Virus record (IMG/VR): IMGVR_UViG_3300008448_008186
Location: 1 to 40,561 of that record
Origin: a virus
DNA length: 40,561 nt
Reading direction: 5' to 3' (one strand)
This document shows positions 29,451 through 37,105 of this stretch, piece after piece. Position 1 is the stretch's first letter, and the number at the start of each line of letters is the position of its first letter. The notes under the pieces are model-generated. The model worked only from the letters and a program-made list of their open reading frames with translations, searched no databases and was not told the DNA's origin. The position numbers and the translations under genes are program-made.

Positions 29451-30962
29451 TTAAACTATAATTATTTTATCTTTTATTTTTTCTATATTTTCTTTAAGTA
29501 CCGGTAATAAAGTAGTGTTATAATCGTTAACTAATTTTTTTTCATAATCTAAATCTTCTTTTCTTGTTTGTGATTCATAATGGTAAGCAACAGATTTACT
29601 ACTAATAAAATTTTTTAATCCCATAGATATTAATTTTATATTTAATTCAACATCTTCAAAACATGAAACATAGTTTTCATTAAAATACCCAACTTTTTCA
29701 AAGACATTTTTTCTTACCATCATTAGACCTGCGGTATTCCCAATAACTTCTTTTGTTTCGTTAAAATAGTTATAGTAATTTTTCATATTTATATGACCTA
29801 AATGTAGTTTGTTATCATTTTTATGTTTTGCAATTAAAATGCCGTCGTGTTGTATAGTATTGTCTTCAAAGTGTAACCTACATCCAACAGTCCCTGTTCT
29901 TGGATTTTCTTTAAAGATTTGTAACATGCCGCTTATAACATCGTTCATTATTTTAATATCGTTATTTGAAAATAATAAAAATTCGTATGAGTCCCCAATT
30001 TCATTTCTTACGACCTCATTGTTTATTTTACCAAAATTATAGTAATCAAACTCAATTAAATTTATATTATTATAATTTTTTATAAAGTATTTTATTTTAT
30101 TTTTTTCCTCTTCTGATGAACCTGTATCGGCAATAAAAATATCAAAAACATTATTATCACAATTTAATAAATAGGACTCTAAACATTCAATTAACATTTC
30201 GGATTTATTTTTTGTTGGTATGATAATTGCAACTTTACCAAATTTTTTAAATTCTTGTCTTTTTATTTTTGGTGCAAATATAAATTTTGGTTTAAGATCA
30301 ATTGGTAATTTATCTCCCCATTTTTTTAAAAATAAATCTTTTGATTCCCAAAATTCTTTATTTGGTTGTCCAATAGACTCATGAGTAATTTCAAAAGAAG
30401 AAGTAACTCCAATCTTAACTCCATCTATATAGTTTGGTATACAAAATCCATGATCATAAAAATGAAATTTACCAAAAGTTTCATCAAATTTATGTTTTAT
30501 TTTATTTTTGTTAAAAGAAATAAAAAGACCATCAATAGTAACTACAGGTATTAGAAATGGTAATTTTGGAGAATATCTACTTAAAAATTTTTTCTGTTTA
30601 GGGGGAAAATGATATACTTGACCCACCATTGTTTGAGATAGTTTTTCCCAATAGATTCCAGATTTTGGGAAATAACAAGATCCTGCTTTACCTATTATTC
30701 CGTAATCTAAATTATCTTCATAATCTTTTAATAATTTTTTACCCCAATTTTTTTCTAATTTAATATCATTATGACAACAAACAATTATATCATGTATTGA
30801 TTCAGTAATTCCGATATTATATACCTGAGATAATGAAAATTTGTTATAATTGACATATTCTAATATTTGAATCCCATCAACTCCAGATGTTTGTAATAGA
30901 TGTTGTTTAAATTTAGAATTATATTCTAAATCTTTATGTGTTGAATATATTATTGTTATCAT
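29451..30962 (-). CDS. Two-domain glycosyltransferase (GT2 repeated)
   Basis: This 503-residue protein has two GT-A domains. The first (1-225) starts MITIIYSTHKDLEYNSKFKQ, has IVCCHNDIKLEKNWGKKLLKDYED (HND acidic site) and a HESIGQPNKEFWE end, in the style of the fucosyl/galactosyl family of two-domain proteins. The second (about 242-503) has VAIIIPTKNKSEMLIECLESYLL, FLLFSNNDIKIMNDVI and GYFNENYVSCFEDVELNIKL, which is a typical GT2 ED-V motif. The arrangement is like that of rhamnan-type polymerising transferases. Each domain may add a different sugar. It overlaps the next gene by ATGA. Confidence 0.85.
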   Translation of the reverse strand: MITIIYSTHKDLEYNSKFKQHLLQTSGVDGIQILEYVNYNKFSLSQVYNIGITESIHDIIVCCHNDIKLEKNWGKKLLKDYEDNLDYGIIGKAGSCYFPKSGIYWEKLSQTMVGQVYHFPPKQKKFLSRYSPKLPFLIPVVTIDGLFISFNKNKIKHKFDETFGKFHFYDHGFCIPNYIDGVKIGVTSSFEITHESIGQPNKEFWESKDLFLKKWGDKLPIDLKPKFIFAPKIKRQEFKKFGKVAIIIPTKNKSEMLIECLESYLLNCDNNVFDIFIADTGSSEEEKNKIKYFIKNYNNINLIEFDYYNFGKINNEVVRNEIGDSYEFLLFSNNDIKIMNDVISGMLQIFKENPRTGTVGCRLHFEDNTIQHDGILIAKHKNDNKLHLGHINMKNYYNYFNETKEVIGNTAGLMMVRKNVFEKVGYFNENYVSCFEDVELNIKLISMGLKNFISSKSVAYHYESQTRKEDLDYEKKLVNDYNTTLLPVLKENIEKIKDKIIIV

Positions 30963-31654
30963 TTTAACTTAATTAAAAATCCTTTATTATTATCGTATAA
31001 TTTATTAATTTCTTGTTCATCACTAAAATAGTGATAACCTAACCTTAGTTCTATATTTTCTTCAGATAGTCTTTCTGAAAAATTTTTATATCTATTAATT
31101 GTATAATTTTTACCCAAAAAATTATAGTGAAACATGTTATAATTTTTACAATAGTTTAAAATCCCAACCGGATTTGATTCGTGACAACCATAATTGTAGT
31201 TTATTTCTTTAATTTTTGTTTTATTAAATAATAAAATTTTGTCGTACCCTTCATCAGGCCACCCATAGGAAATATCTTCTAAGTTACCATCATTATGATT
31301 CATTAAATTATATCCGTTAAATTTGAAGATTGTATGTCCGTTTTTTTGTTCTTTTTTTAATTGTTCTTCATTAATTTGGATTAGTTCATCACAATCACAC
31401 ACAACAACCCATTCAGTTTCAGAATCTTTCCAGCAACTATTTTTTATTTCAATATGTTTTTTATCTGAAAACTTATTATTAGTATCAAAAAATATTACAC
31501 AACAACCAAATGATTTTGCGATTTCTACAGTTTTGTCTGTTGAATAGTTATCAAATATTACAATTTTACAGTTTGGAAAATTTTCTCTATAGTGATTTAT
31601 AAAAAACTCAATAATTAACTCTTCGTTATAAGTTACTGTATAAACTGTGACCAT
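30959..31654 (-). CDS. Glycosyltransferase family 2-like (Glyco_tranf_2_4 type)
   Basis: The 231-residue protein starts MVTVYTVTYNEELIIEFFINHYRENFP and has VIFDNYSTDKTVEIA, and EWVVVCDCDELIQI (about residues 80-93) as the acidic DxD-type site. GCHESNPVG and FHYNFLGKNYTINRYKNFSERLS follow. It is the same subfamily as many capsule transferases. It forms the right edge of the glycan island, followed 6 nt later on the transcript by the two-domain transferase (overlap) and preceded by dUTPase. Confidence 0.82.
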   Translation of the reverse strand: MVTVYTVTYNEELIIEFFINHYRENFPNCKIVIFDNYSTDKTVEIAKSFGCCVIFFDTNNKFSDKKHIEIKNSCWKDSETEWVVVCDCDELIQINEEQLKKEQKNGHTIFKFNGYNLMNHNDGNLEDISYGWPDEGYDKILLFNKTKIKEINYNYGCHESNPVGILNYCKNYNMFHYNFLGKNYTINRYKNFSERLSEENIELRLGYHYFSDEQEINKLYDNNKGFLIKLK

Positions 31655-31660
31655 TTAAAT

Positions 31661-32266
31661 TTAAATTAATCCTGTACTTCCAAACCCATTGTTAGACCTA
31701 TCTTTATTTTCTACTTCAGAAACTTTTACAATATCTACCCATTTACCACAAACAACAGGACACAAAACCGCTTGAGCGACTTTCATTCCTTTTGTAATTT
31801 TAAACTCTTCATTGTTTGTGTTAAATAGTATTACTTTTATTTCGCCCGTATACCCTTGATCTACAGTTCCAGGTGAATTTAAAACAAATAAACCTTGGTT
31901 TAATGCCAATCCACTTTTTGATCTAATCTGAATTTCATGGTTTTCAGGAACATCAATTACAATTCCTGTTGAAATTAATGACCTTCCCATAGGTGGTATT
32001 ATGTGTTCATCAACGGAATATAAATCAACACCGGAGTCCGTTTCATAAACAAATTTAGGTAATATAGCATCTTTATGGATAAGTTTAATATTCATTTTAA
32101 CTTTTGGTATATCATCAGTAAAAACTTTTTCTAATTCATTTAAATCTATACCATACTCATTCATAAGAGCATCTAACTCAACATCATCGTTTAATTCAGT
32201 ACCCTCAAATAATTTCTCAAGATCTTTTGTTTGAGATAAAATTTTATTTAAATCATTTTTATTCAT
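31661..32266 (-). CDS. dut: dUTPase
   Basis: dUTPase hydrolyses dUTP to dUMP and pyrophosphate, keeping uracil out of DNA and feeding dTMP synthesis. All five trimeric dUTPase motifs are present: DSGVDLYS (77-84), RSKSGLAL (115-122), GTVDQGYTGEIKVIL (133-147), GMKVAQAVLCP (160-170) and RSNNGFGSTG (190-199), including the active-site Asp of motif III and Tyr of VDQGYTG. There is an N-terminal extension of about 55 residues, acidic and helical (LFEGTELNDDVELDALMNEYG), not part of the usual fold; it may mediate interactions. The gene shares its first base with the exonuclease stop. Confidence 0.95.
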   Translation of the reverse strand: MNKNDLNKILSQTKDLEKLFEGTELNDDVELDALMNEYGIDLNELEKVFTDDIPKVKMNIKLIHKDAILPKFVYETDSGVDLYSVDEHIIPPMGRSLISTGIVIDVPENHEIQIRSKSGLALNQGLFVLNSPGTVDQGYTGEIKVILFNTNNEEFKITKGMKVAQAVLCPVVCGKWVDIVKVSEVENKDRSNNGFGSTGLI

Positions 32267-32997
32267 TATTCTAAACTTTTTAATTTCATTATTGCGTCAA
32301 TTAAAACTTCAACATCCTTCTCACAATATTCCGCAATTTCTTTTATTTTTTGGTCTTCCCAGTATGATTTGTGAACAGAAGATCCTGTAACTTCACCATC
32401 TTTTGGGGTTGGGATATTTAAACAAGAACATAATAAATCTAAAGATCCTATTGACGTATACGCTCCATATTGCCAAATTTCTTTTGTGTCAATTGCCTTT
32501 ATTTCCCAAGGTTTTGTATCATAAGATGGAAGAATTTTTGAGGGACGAATTCCATTTATGATCATTCTTTTTGCTAACATTGGAATATCAAAATTTTTTA
32601 GATTGTGACCACAAAGAAAAAACCCAAGTTTTTCACAACGGTCAAGAAGAGTCCTAACTTCCTTTAATAATTTTTTCTCGTCATCACCGTAAAAAGATTG
32701 TTTTTTAGTTTCACCATTTTCTAAAACAAAGGCCACTGAAACACAAACAATTTTTGCAAATTCTGGTACAAGAGCCGCTCTTTTTTTAAAGACCTCATTC
32801 ATTCTTTTATCCGATTCTATTTTTGTTTTTGGTGCCTCAATATGATCTTCAGGAAATCTTTTTTTAAACCAATCATAATATTTTACATATTGGTCTGCAA
32901 TTTCAGGACTAAACTTTTGACAAGATTCATAATCAGGACATCCACCAACAGTTTCAATATCCAAGAATAAAATTTTTGTAATTGGTATATTAATCAT
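32266..32997 (-). CDS. 3'-5' exonuclease related to the PolB proofreading domain
   Basis: The 243-residue protein has the DEDD-type exonuclease pattern: Exo I in ILFLDIETVGG (Asp13, Glu15), Exo II in CGHNLKNFDIPML (Asp137), and Exo III in IAEYCEKDVEVLID (Tyr224, Asp228). It matches the stand-alone 'exonuclease domain of PolB' type found in Bacteroidota and phages. Its role may be DNA repair or processing of replication intermediates. A polymerase gene is not in the window. It lies between dUTPase and the GT-B gene, 5 nt and 1 nt away. Confidence 0.85.
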   Translation of the reverse strand: MINIPITKILFLDIETVGGCPDYESCQKFSPEIADQYVKYYDWFKKRFPEDHIEAPKTKIESDKRMNEVFKKRAALVPEFAKIVCVSVAFVLENGETKKQSFYGDDEKKLLKEVRTLLDRCEKLGFFLCGHNLKNFDIPMLAKRMIINGIRPSKILPSYDTKPWEIKAIDTKEIWQYGAYTSIGSLDLLCSCLNIPTPKDGEVTGSSVHKSYWEDQKIKEIAEYCEKDVEVLIDAIMKLKSLE

Positions 32998-33002
32998 TTT
33001 TT

Positions 33003-34220
33003 TTATTTAATTAGTGATTTGTAAAATGAAGATCTTTCTTTTGTGACGTTATTTAAATCATATTTATCTTTTACTGATTCATATAATCTTTCCCCAAGGT
33101 CTGTAATCATATTAGGGTTCTCGACCAATTTTTTTATATTTTTACTCCAATCACTGTGGTTATTATTTTCATTAACTAAAAGAGCGTTTCCATCAGTAAA
33201 TTGACCGTTTTTAAGTGCGTGTTTTAAATCAATAGTATACGGACCTACATTAGATGCAATTATCGCTTTTTTATAAAAACCAGCCTCAATTACTTTTAAT
33301 TGTGATTTCATTCTATTAAAAATATGGTTTTTAATTGGGGATAAAGATATATCAAACTTCGAGTAGTTCTTTGCGTAAGACGTAACCGGTCTTGTCCAAA
33401 CCCTAATGTAATTTTCTTTTTCTGTGCTACCAAAATATTCTTCATCATTAAATTTATCTAAAAATTCTTTGTATTTTGGTGATACTATCTGGTAGTTGTT
33501 AGTAAAAATTTGTTCGTATTTAACCCAAACAGTTTCTTCAGGTTTAATAGGTCTTTGTTTTTTTTCACCTGTTTGTTTATTTATTTCCGTAACAACACCT
33601 CTAGTGTCAAACCCACAAACATAAAATTGTAATTTTTCTTGTAGATTAGATAACTTACTAACCATACCCTCTAATAATTTTAAATCATGTAAGTGAGACG
33701 AACCTCCCAACCAACCAACTCTAATTTTTTCTGAAGGTAATGTTGGTTCATTATATTGAGGATCTTGCGGGTCTATTGCGTTTGGTAACACTATAACATT
33801 TTTATTAAATTTTCTAATTTCATTTGCAAAAATTTCAGTTGTAGTTGTTACATAAGATGCCGCCTTTAAATTAGATACAATTTTTTCGTGCATTTTATTT
33901 TGTACGATTAATTGATGTATAGGATGCTCTTTTGTTGGTAACCAATAATCATCAATATCACCAATAACAATAATACCTTCACTTTTTAGCTTATTAATAA
34001 GTTCTACTGATTTTTCATAATCTTGACCAATACTTCTATGAAAATGGATAATTTGATATTTCTTAAAGTAGTTTATATCATTTACGTTTGGTTGATAATC
34101 TATATCAACATGAAACTCATCTGGATACATGTTTTGTAGTTTAACATGAGGATCTACAGACCTATACTTACCAACACCAGATTTATCTGAAGGTAATACT
34201 AATACATTAATTTTTTCCAT
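33003..34220 (-). CDS. GT-B glycosyltransferase (GT4-like)
   Basis: This 405-residue transferase opens the long minus-strand transcript. The N-terminal domain starts INVLVLPSDKSGVGKYRSVDPHVKLQ, a GxGKYR-type loop like the G-x-G motif of GT4 enzymes. The linker has IVLPNAIDPQDPQYNEP, KIRVGWLGGSSHLHDL (start of the donor domain, about residue 190) and the donor acidic region KVIEAGFYKKAIIASNVGPYTIDL (about 335, with the family Glu). No membrane helix. It is preceded by a candidate host-type promoter and a terminator for the upstream block, so it may mark the beginning of early or middle expression for the glycan genes. Confidence 0.82.
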   Translation of the reverse strand: MEKINVLVLPSDKSGVGKYRSVDPHVKLQNMYPDEFHVDIDYQPNVNDINYFKKYQIIHFHRSIGQDYEKSVELINKLKSEGIIVIGDIDDYWLPTKEHPIHQLIVQNKMHEKIVSNLKAASYVTTTTEIFANEIRKFNKNVIVLPNAIDPQDPQYNEPTLPSEKIRVGWLGGSSHLHDLKLLEGMVSKLSNLQEKLQFYVCGFDTRGVVTEINKQTGEKKQRPIKPEETVWVKYEQIFTNNYQIVSPKYKEFLDKFNDEEYFGSTEKENYIRVWTRPVTSYAKNYSKFDISLSPIKNHIFNRMKSQLKVIEAGFYKKAIIASNVGPYTIDLKHALKNGQFTDGNALLVNENNNHSDWSKNIKKLVENPNMITDLGERLYESVKDKYDLNNVTKERSSFYKSLIK

Positions 34221-34224
34221 AGTA

Positions 34225-34255
34225 AAAATATATTGTATTAATATAAGAATATCAA
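34225..34255 (-). promoter_or_regulatory. Candidate host-type promoter of the long minus-strand block
   Basis: On the minus strand TTG (34255-34253), a 20-nt spacer and TATATTTT (34232-34225) give a near match to TTTG-N19/21-TAnnTTTG, the last base being T. It lies between the terminator at 34.27 kb and the ATG at 34220. Confidence 0.4.
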
Positions 34256-34257
34256 CC

Positions 34258-34295
34258 TAAAAAAACAAAAACCCCCAATAATTTATTGAGGGTTT
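34258..34295 (-). terminator. Rho-independent terminator of the 34.3-37.0 kb block
   Basis: On the minus strand AAACCCTCAATAA (34295-34283) pairs with TTATTGGGGGTTT (34281-34269) with one G-U wobble, then a T-rich tail (34268-34257). It lies 20 nt after the stop of the gene at 34315. Confidence 0.88.
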
Positions 34296-34314
34296 AAATT
34301 TAATAGTTAATAAA

Positions 34315-34917
34315 TTATTTTGTAATTTTTTTTACTTTTGTTAATTTACCCTCAAAAATGTGTTGACCAACCCTAAATTTAAAAATATCATTAGTTTTAC
34401 TTTCAGATTCTGTTAGTAGACCATTTTCTTTTAAAACAGACTCAACAGTTTCTCTAACAATATTTCTTATATCCTCAACCCCAACATTAATTTGATTTGT
34501 TTTATTTTGTATAATTTGTCTTTGTTGTTTATTTTCACCAATGTAGTCACCTTTAGAATCAACATTCATTAATCTAGTTGCCTTATTAACCAATTCATCA
34601 GATAAAACAGAAGAATTTAAATTATTTGTAGGTTGTTGTATTGGATGCTCAATCATCAATCTTTTTATTTCATCAGGTAATCTAGAATTTAAAATTTTAT
34701 CTTCAGTATTTTCATACTGTACTTGTTGTTGTTTTACGGCTTGTTCTGATAAATAATCTTGGGGGATGTTATATTTACCATTAATAGGTTCAAAATCCTC
34801 AACACCCACATTTCTATTTATACTTTCTTTAACTGAACTTCTACCCATATCATTATGTCTCTCCATTATTTTTTTTGATATTTGTAGTTTTTGTAATAAC
34901 TCCTGTTCTGTATTCAT
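34315..34917 (-). CDS. Unknown virion-block protein with FRVGQHIFEGK C-terminus
   Basis: The 200-residue protein is polar and Gln/Asn-rich in its middle (SEQAVKQQQVQYEN) with a helical segment DIRNIVRETVESVLKENGLL (149-168) and a C-terminal FRVGQHIFEGKLTKVKKI. The helix resembles the I-x-N-x-V-(R/N) element of the putative head-packaged proteins, which hints at a shared assembly partner. The C-terminal motif reminds me of short beta segments in other phage structural proteins but I cannot name a family. It is the last gene before the terminator. Confidence 0.55.
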   Translation of the reverse strand: MNTEQELLQKLQISKKIMERHNDMGRSSVKESINRNVGVEDFEPINGKYNIPQDYLSEQAVKQQQVQYENTEDKILNSRLPDEIKRLMIEHPIQQPTNNLNSSVLSDELVNKATRLMNVDSKGDYIGENKQQRQIIQNKTNQINVGVEDIRNIVRETVESVLKENGLLTESESKTNDIFKFRVGQHIFEGKLTKVKKITK

Positions 34918-34936
34918 ATTTATTAAATTTTATTTT

Positions 34937-35320
34937 TTAATCAAAAATCGCATTAATTATAACTCTTGACATGCTTTTATCACCATTAGGATTATAATCT
35001 GGTCTTGGTTCGTTAAATTTTTCCATTGTTGGTTTTAAAGCAATAATTTTATCAACCCTAAATAACCGCCAACTAGGTAATGGTTTTTTACCCTTATATC
35101 CCCTATGTGAGGCTCCCTCCATATCCCAAGCTCTTAATACTGGATTTCCTTTTTTACTGTATCCAAAACAAACAGGTTCAATTATTCTCAAACCTTTACC
35201 TCCTGGTTCATCACCATCATAATACACAATTACTCGACGTTTTTTTTTAATTGCGTCTACAATTGAGGATATTGATGCTACCTCAACAATAATATCTTTA
35301 AAAGAATTGTAAAGTTTCAC
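34937..35320 (-). CDS. WYL-domain protein with a capsid-targeting-like N-terminus
   Basis: WYL domains are small SH3-like modules that bind nucleic acid or nucleotides and regulate transcription or defence systems. The 127 residues contain the core: IVDAIKKKRRVIVYYDGDE (20-38), GGKGLRIIEPVCFGYSKKGNPVLRAWDMEG (40-69) and SWRLFRVDKIIAL (83-95). In other WYL proteins these positions correspond to the Y-x-(D/G), R-x-I-E-P and R-x-F-R-(L/V)-D-(K/R)-I signatures. No DNA-binding helix-turn-helix is present, so it is a stand-alone WYL domain. The N-terminus MKLYNSFKDIIVE|VAS closely resembles T4 internal-protein targeting sequences (MKTYQEFIAE|A in form), suggesting packaging and injection. It shares a base with the stop of the 94-aa gene. 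Confidence 0.78.
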   Translation of the reverse strand: MKLYNSFKDIIVEVASISSIVDAIKKKRRVIVYYDGDEPGGKGLRIIEPVCFGYSKKGNPVLRAWDMEGASHRGYKGKKPLPSWRLFRVDKIIALKPTMEKFNEPRPDYNPNGDKSMSRVIINAIFD

Positions 35321-35604
35321 TAGGTTGGTTTAGTATATGGGTTAGTTGGTTTGTATTTATTTATAACTATTTCGGATTGTCTTTCTAAAATATCTGTTTT
35401 TGTTCCTCCGTTAGTTACATCTAAAAAAGTTCCAGTACCTCTACCTTTTTCGTCTCCATCACTTAACGCATCTTTATTTGTTGCTGAATATTCGTTTGTT
35501 GTTTTATAGTCATTTTTAGGTATTAATTTTTTTCTTTCTTGATCTGCATATTTAGACAACAAATTGTTAGGTTGACTAAAATCAAGTGGTTCTAAAGTTG
35601 GCAT
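35320..35604 (-). CDS. Small polar hypothetical protein
   Basis: A 94-residue hydrophilic protein with no recognisable domain (MPTLEPLDFSQPNNLLSKYADQERKKLIP, then DEKGRGTGTFLDVTNGGTKTDILERQSEIVIN and a Pro/Thr tail). The composition suggests a flexible structural or neck/tail protein. It sits 1 nt after the 153-aa gene and overlaps the WYL gene by one base, inside a five-gene block. Confidence 0.5.
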   Translation of the reverse strand: MPTLEPLDFSQPNNLLSKYADQERKKLIPKNDYKTTNEYSATNKDALSDGDEKGRGTGTFLDVTNGGTKTDILERQSEIVINKYKPTNPYTKPT

Positions 35605-35605
35605 A

Positions 35606-36067
35606 TTAAATTATTTTTTTAATTAAATCATTTATCCTGTTAAGGTTTTCTTTTATTTTTATATTATCTGTATTATCCTCTGGATCAAATTGACTGGCCA
35701 ATGGACCCAAATCTTTTAAAAAATTTTTATCTATAGGTTCTTCAGGCATATAATCGTTATGTATTTTTTTTGTAAAACCATCATTATCTCTTAAACCTTT
35801 TATTGTGTTAGTCACCCAATTTCTCATAGTGTCTCCACCATTTAAAATATAAGGAGCGTCTTCCTTATTTCCGTTATAATATCTAAACCAATTATCTATT
35901 CTTTCTAACTGTTGAAAGGTTGCGTATTTTGAATTTCTTAATTCTTCGTTTCTTTTGTGGCCCTCGACAGAAGAATCAGAATTAGGAACACGTTCAAAAC
36001 ATACCGTTAAATGGTCCAACATTTCTTTTGGTATATAAATTATTTTATCATATAAATCCTTATTCAC
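35606..36067 (-). CDS. Hypothetical protein of the virion-linked block
   Basis: A 153-residue protein with a helical, mixed-charge sequence. Landmarks are YIPKEMLDHLTVCFERVPNSDSSVEGHKRNEELRNSKYATFQQLERIDNWFRYYNGNKED in pattern, then GGDTMRNWVTNTIKGLRDNDGF and a helical end. I recall similar proteins in T4-like marine phages without a function. It overlaps the LETM1-like gene by 8 nt and is followed by the 94-aa gene. No catalytic motif is visible. Confidence 0.55.
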   Translation of the reverse strand: MNKDLYDKIIYIPKEMLDHLTVCFERVPNSDSSVEGHKRNEELRNSKYATFQQLERIDNWFRYYNGNKEDAPYILNGGDTMRNWVTNTIKGLRDNDGFTKKIHNDYMPEEPIDKNFLKDLGPLASQFDPEDNTDNIKIKENLNRINDLIKKII

Positions 36068-37052
36068 CTTTTTTTAAAATTTGCACTAATTTATTTATTC
36101 CTATGTTTTCTTTATCTGCAATTTTTTTTATAGATTGTAAATTTCTTTGAATTATTTTTAGAATTGGTTTTTCATTCCCTAAATCTTCTTTTTCTTTTTT
36201 TACAATATCTTCGGAATTTGATTTTTTATTTAAAACAATCTCATCAATTAAAACATCTATTTTTTCTTGCTCCAATTCCGATAATCTTTTTCTAGTAAAA
36301 CATTTTTTACACTTACCCTTTCTTTTTTGGAATGTTAATTGTTTGTCTAAATTTTTATCAAATCCAAAAGTTTTACATCTTTCGTCTCTTTCTAAAAATT
36401 CCTTAACCCCAAGTTTTTTCATGGTTCTCATACATTCAGCGTATGTTCTATCATTTTTTGTCTCTTCATCACCAAAAGCACCAGACATATCTTCTTCATC
36501 TAATACTAGTTTATCTTCTTTAGATTCTCCATAATAAACTCTTATAAAAGGAAACTGACTAACTCTAGACATCCTCGCGGTTTGGTCCATAGTTTTTCTT
36601 GGGTGATGACTTAGTTTTAACATTGGTATATTAGATCCTATTGGGGATCCATCCGCATTGACTAATTCTTCTATTTCACCATCACTTTTAACTTCTTTAT
36701 TTTCTTTATATTTTTCAGGAACTTTACTATTTAATGTTATTCCTAATTTTTTACTTAATTTTAAAATAAATGGAGTTGCGATAGTTGATCCAGGTATTAA
36801 TTGAAAAACAATAATGGGTATTAATTTTAATATATCTGAAGATTGGTCTTTTATAAATTTTTTTTCTTCGTCACTTAATTCAAAATCTTTATTTTTCAAA
36901 TATTGTTTAGTAGTGGTTATTAAAATTTTTACAAGTAGTCTTGTTTCTTTAAGTTCACTAACCGCAGAATCTTTATATTTTTTTAAGGCACTAATAATTG
37001 ATCCAGTGTTTTTTGGTTTGTCTTCTTTTAACAAATTATTTAAATGTGACAT
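36060..37052 (-). CDS. LETM1-like domain protein with a Cys pair
   Basis: The 330-residue protein starts MSHLNNLLKE|DKPK, a possible (I/L)-x-E targeting cleavage. Residues 60-112 (SDEEKKFIKDQSSDILKLIPII, VFQLIPGSTIATPFILKLSKKLGI) follow the LETM1 ribosome-binding-domain pattern (helix, D-I/L-x-K-L-I/V-P, I/V-I-P-G/F-x, P-F/x-x-L-K/x-L). Related short LETM1-like proteins exist in Bacteria; the function is not known in phages. A C-terminal region has KGKCKKCFTRKR (CxxC) and ECMRTMKKLGVKEFLERDERC. The hydrophobic stretch at 76-100 may insert in membrane. It opens the five-gene minus-strand block with a late-promoter motif upstream. Confidence 0.6.
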   Translation of the reverse strand: MSHLNNLLKEDKPKNTGSIISALKKYKDSAVSELKETRLLVKILITTTKQYLKNKDFELSDEEKKFIKDQSSDILKLIPIIVFQLIPGSTIATPFILKLSKKLGITLNSKVPEKYKENKEVKSDGEIEELVNADGSPIGSNIPMLKLSHHPRKTMDQTARMSRVSQFPFIRVYYGESKEDKLVLDEEDMSGAFGDEETKNDRTYAECMRTMKKLGVKEFLERDERCKTFGFDKNLDKQLTFQKRKGKCKKCFTRKRLSELEQEKIDVLIDEIVLNKKSNSEDIVKKEKEDLGNEKPILKIIQRNLQSIKKIADKENIGINKLVQILKKGE

Positions 37053-37058
37053 AAATAG

Positions 37059-37073
37059 TTTTTTATATAAATA
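37059..37073 (-). promoter_or_regulatory. Candidate late promoter motif, minus-strand side of the 37.08 kb divergent gap
   Basis: On the minus strand TATTTATATAAAAAA begins 21 nt before the ATG at 37052, following the same motif and spacing as at 13.6 kb. Confidence 0.45.
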
Positions 37074-37086
37074 CTTTGATTTGGTG

Positions 37087-37100
37087 TATTTATTAAATAA
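37087..37100 (+). promoter_or_regulatory. Candidate late promoter motif, plus-strand side of the 37.08 kb divergent gap
   Basis: TATTTATTAAATAA begins 19 nt before the ATG at 37106. With the opposite-strand copy it forms a compact 53-bp bidirectional late promoter region. Confidence 0.45.
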
Positions 37101-37105
37101 AAAGA

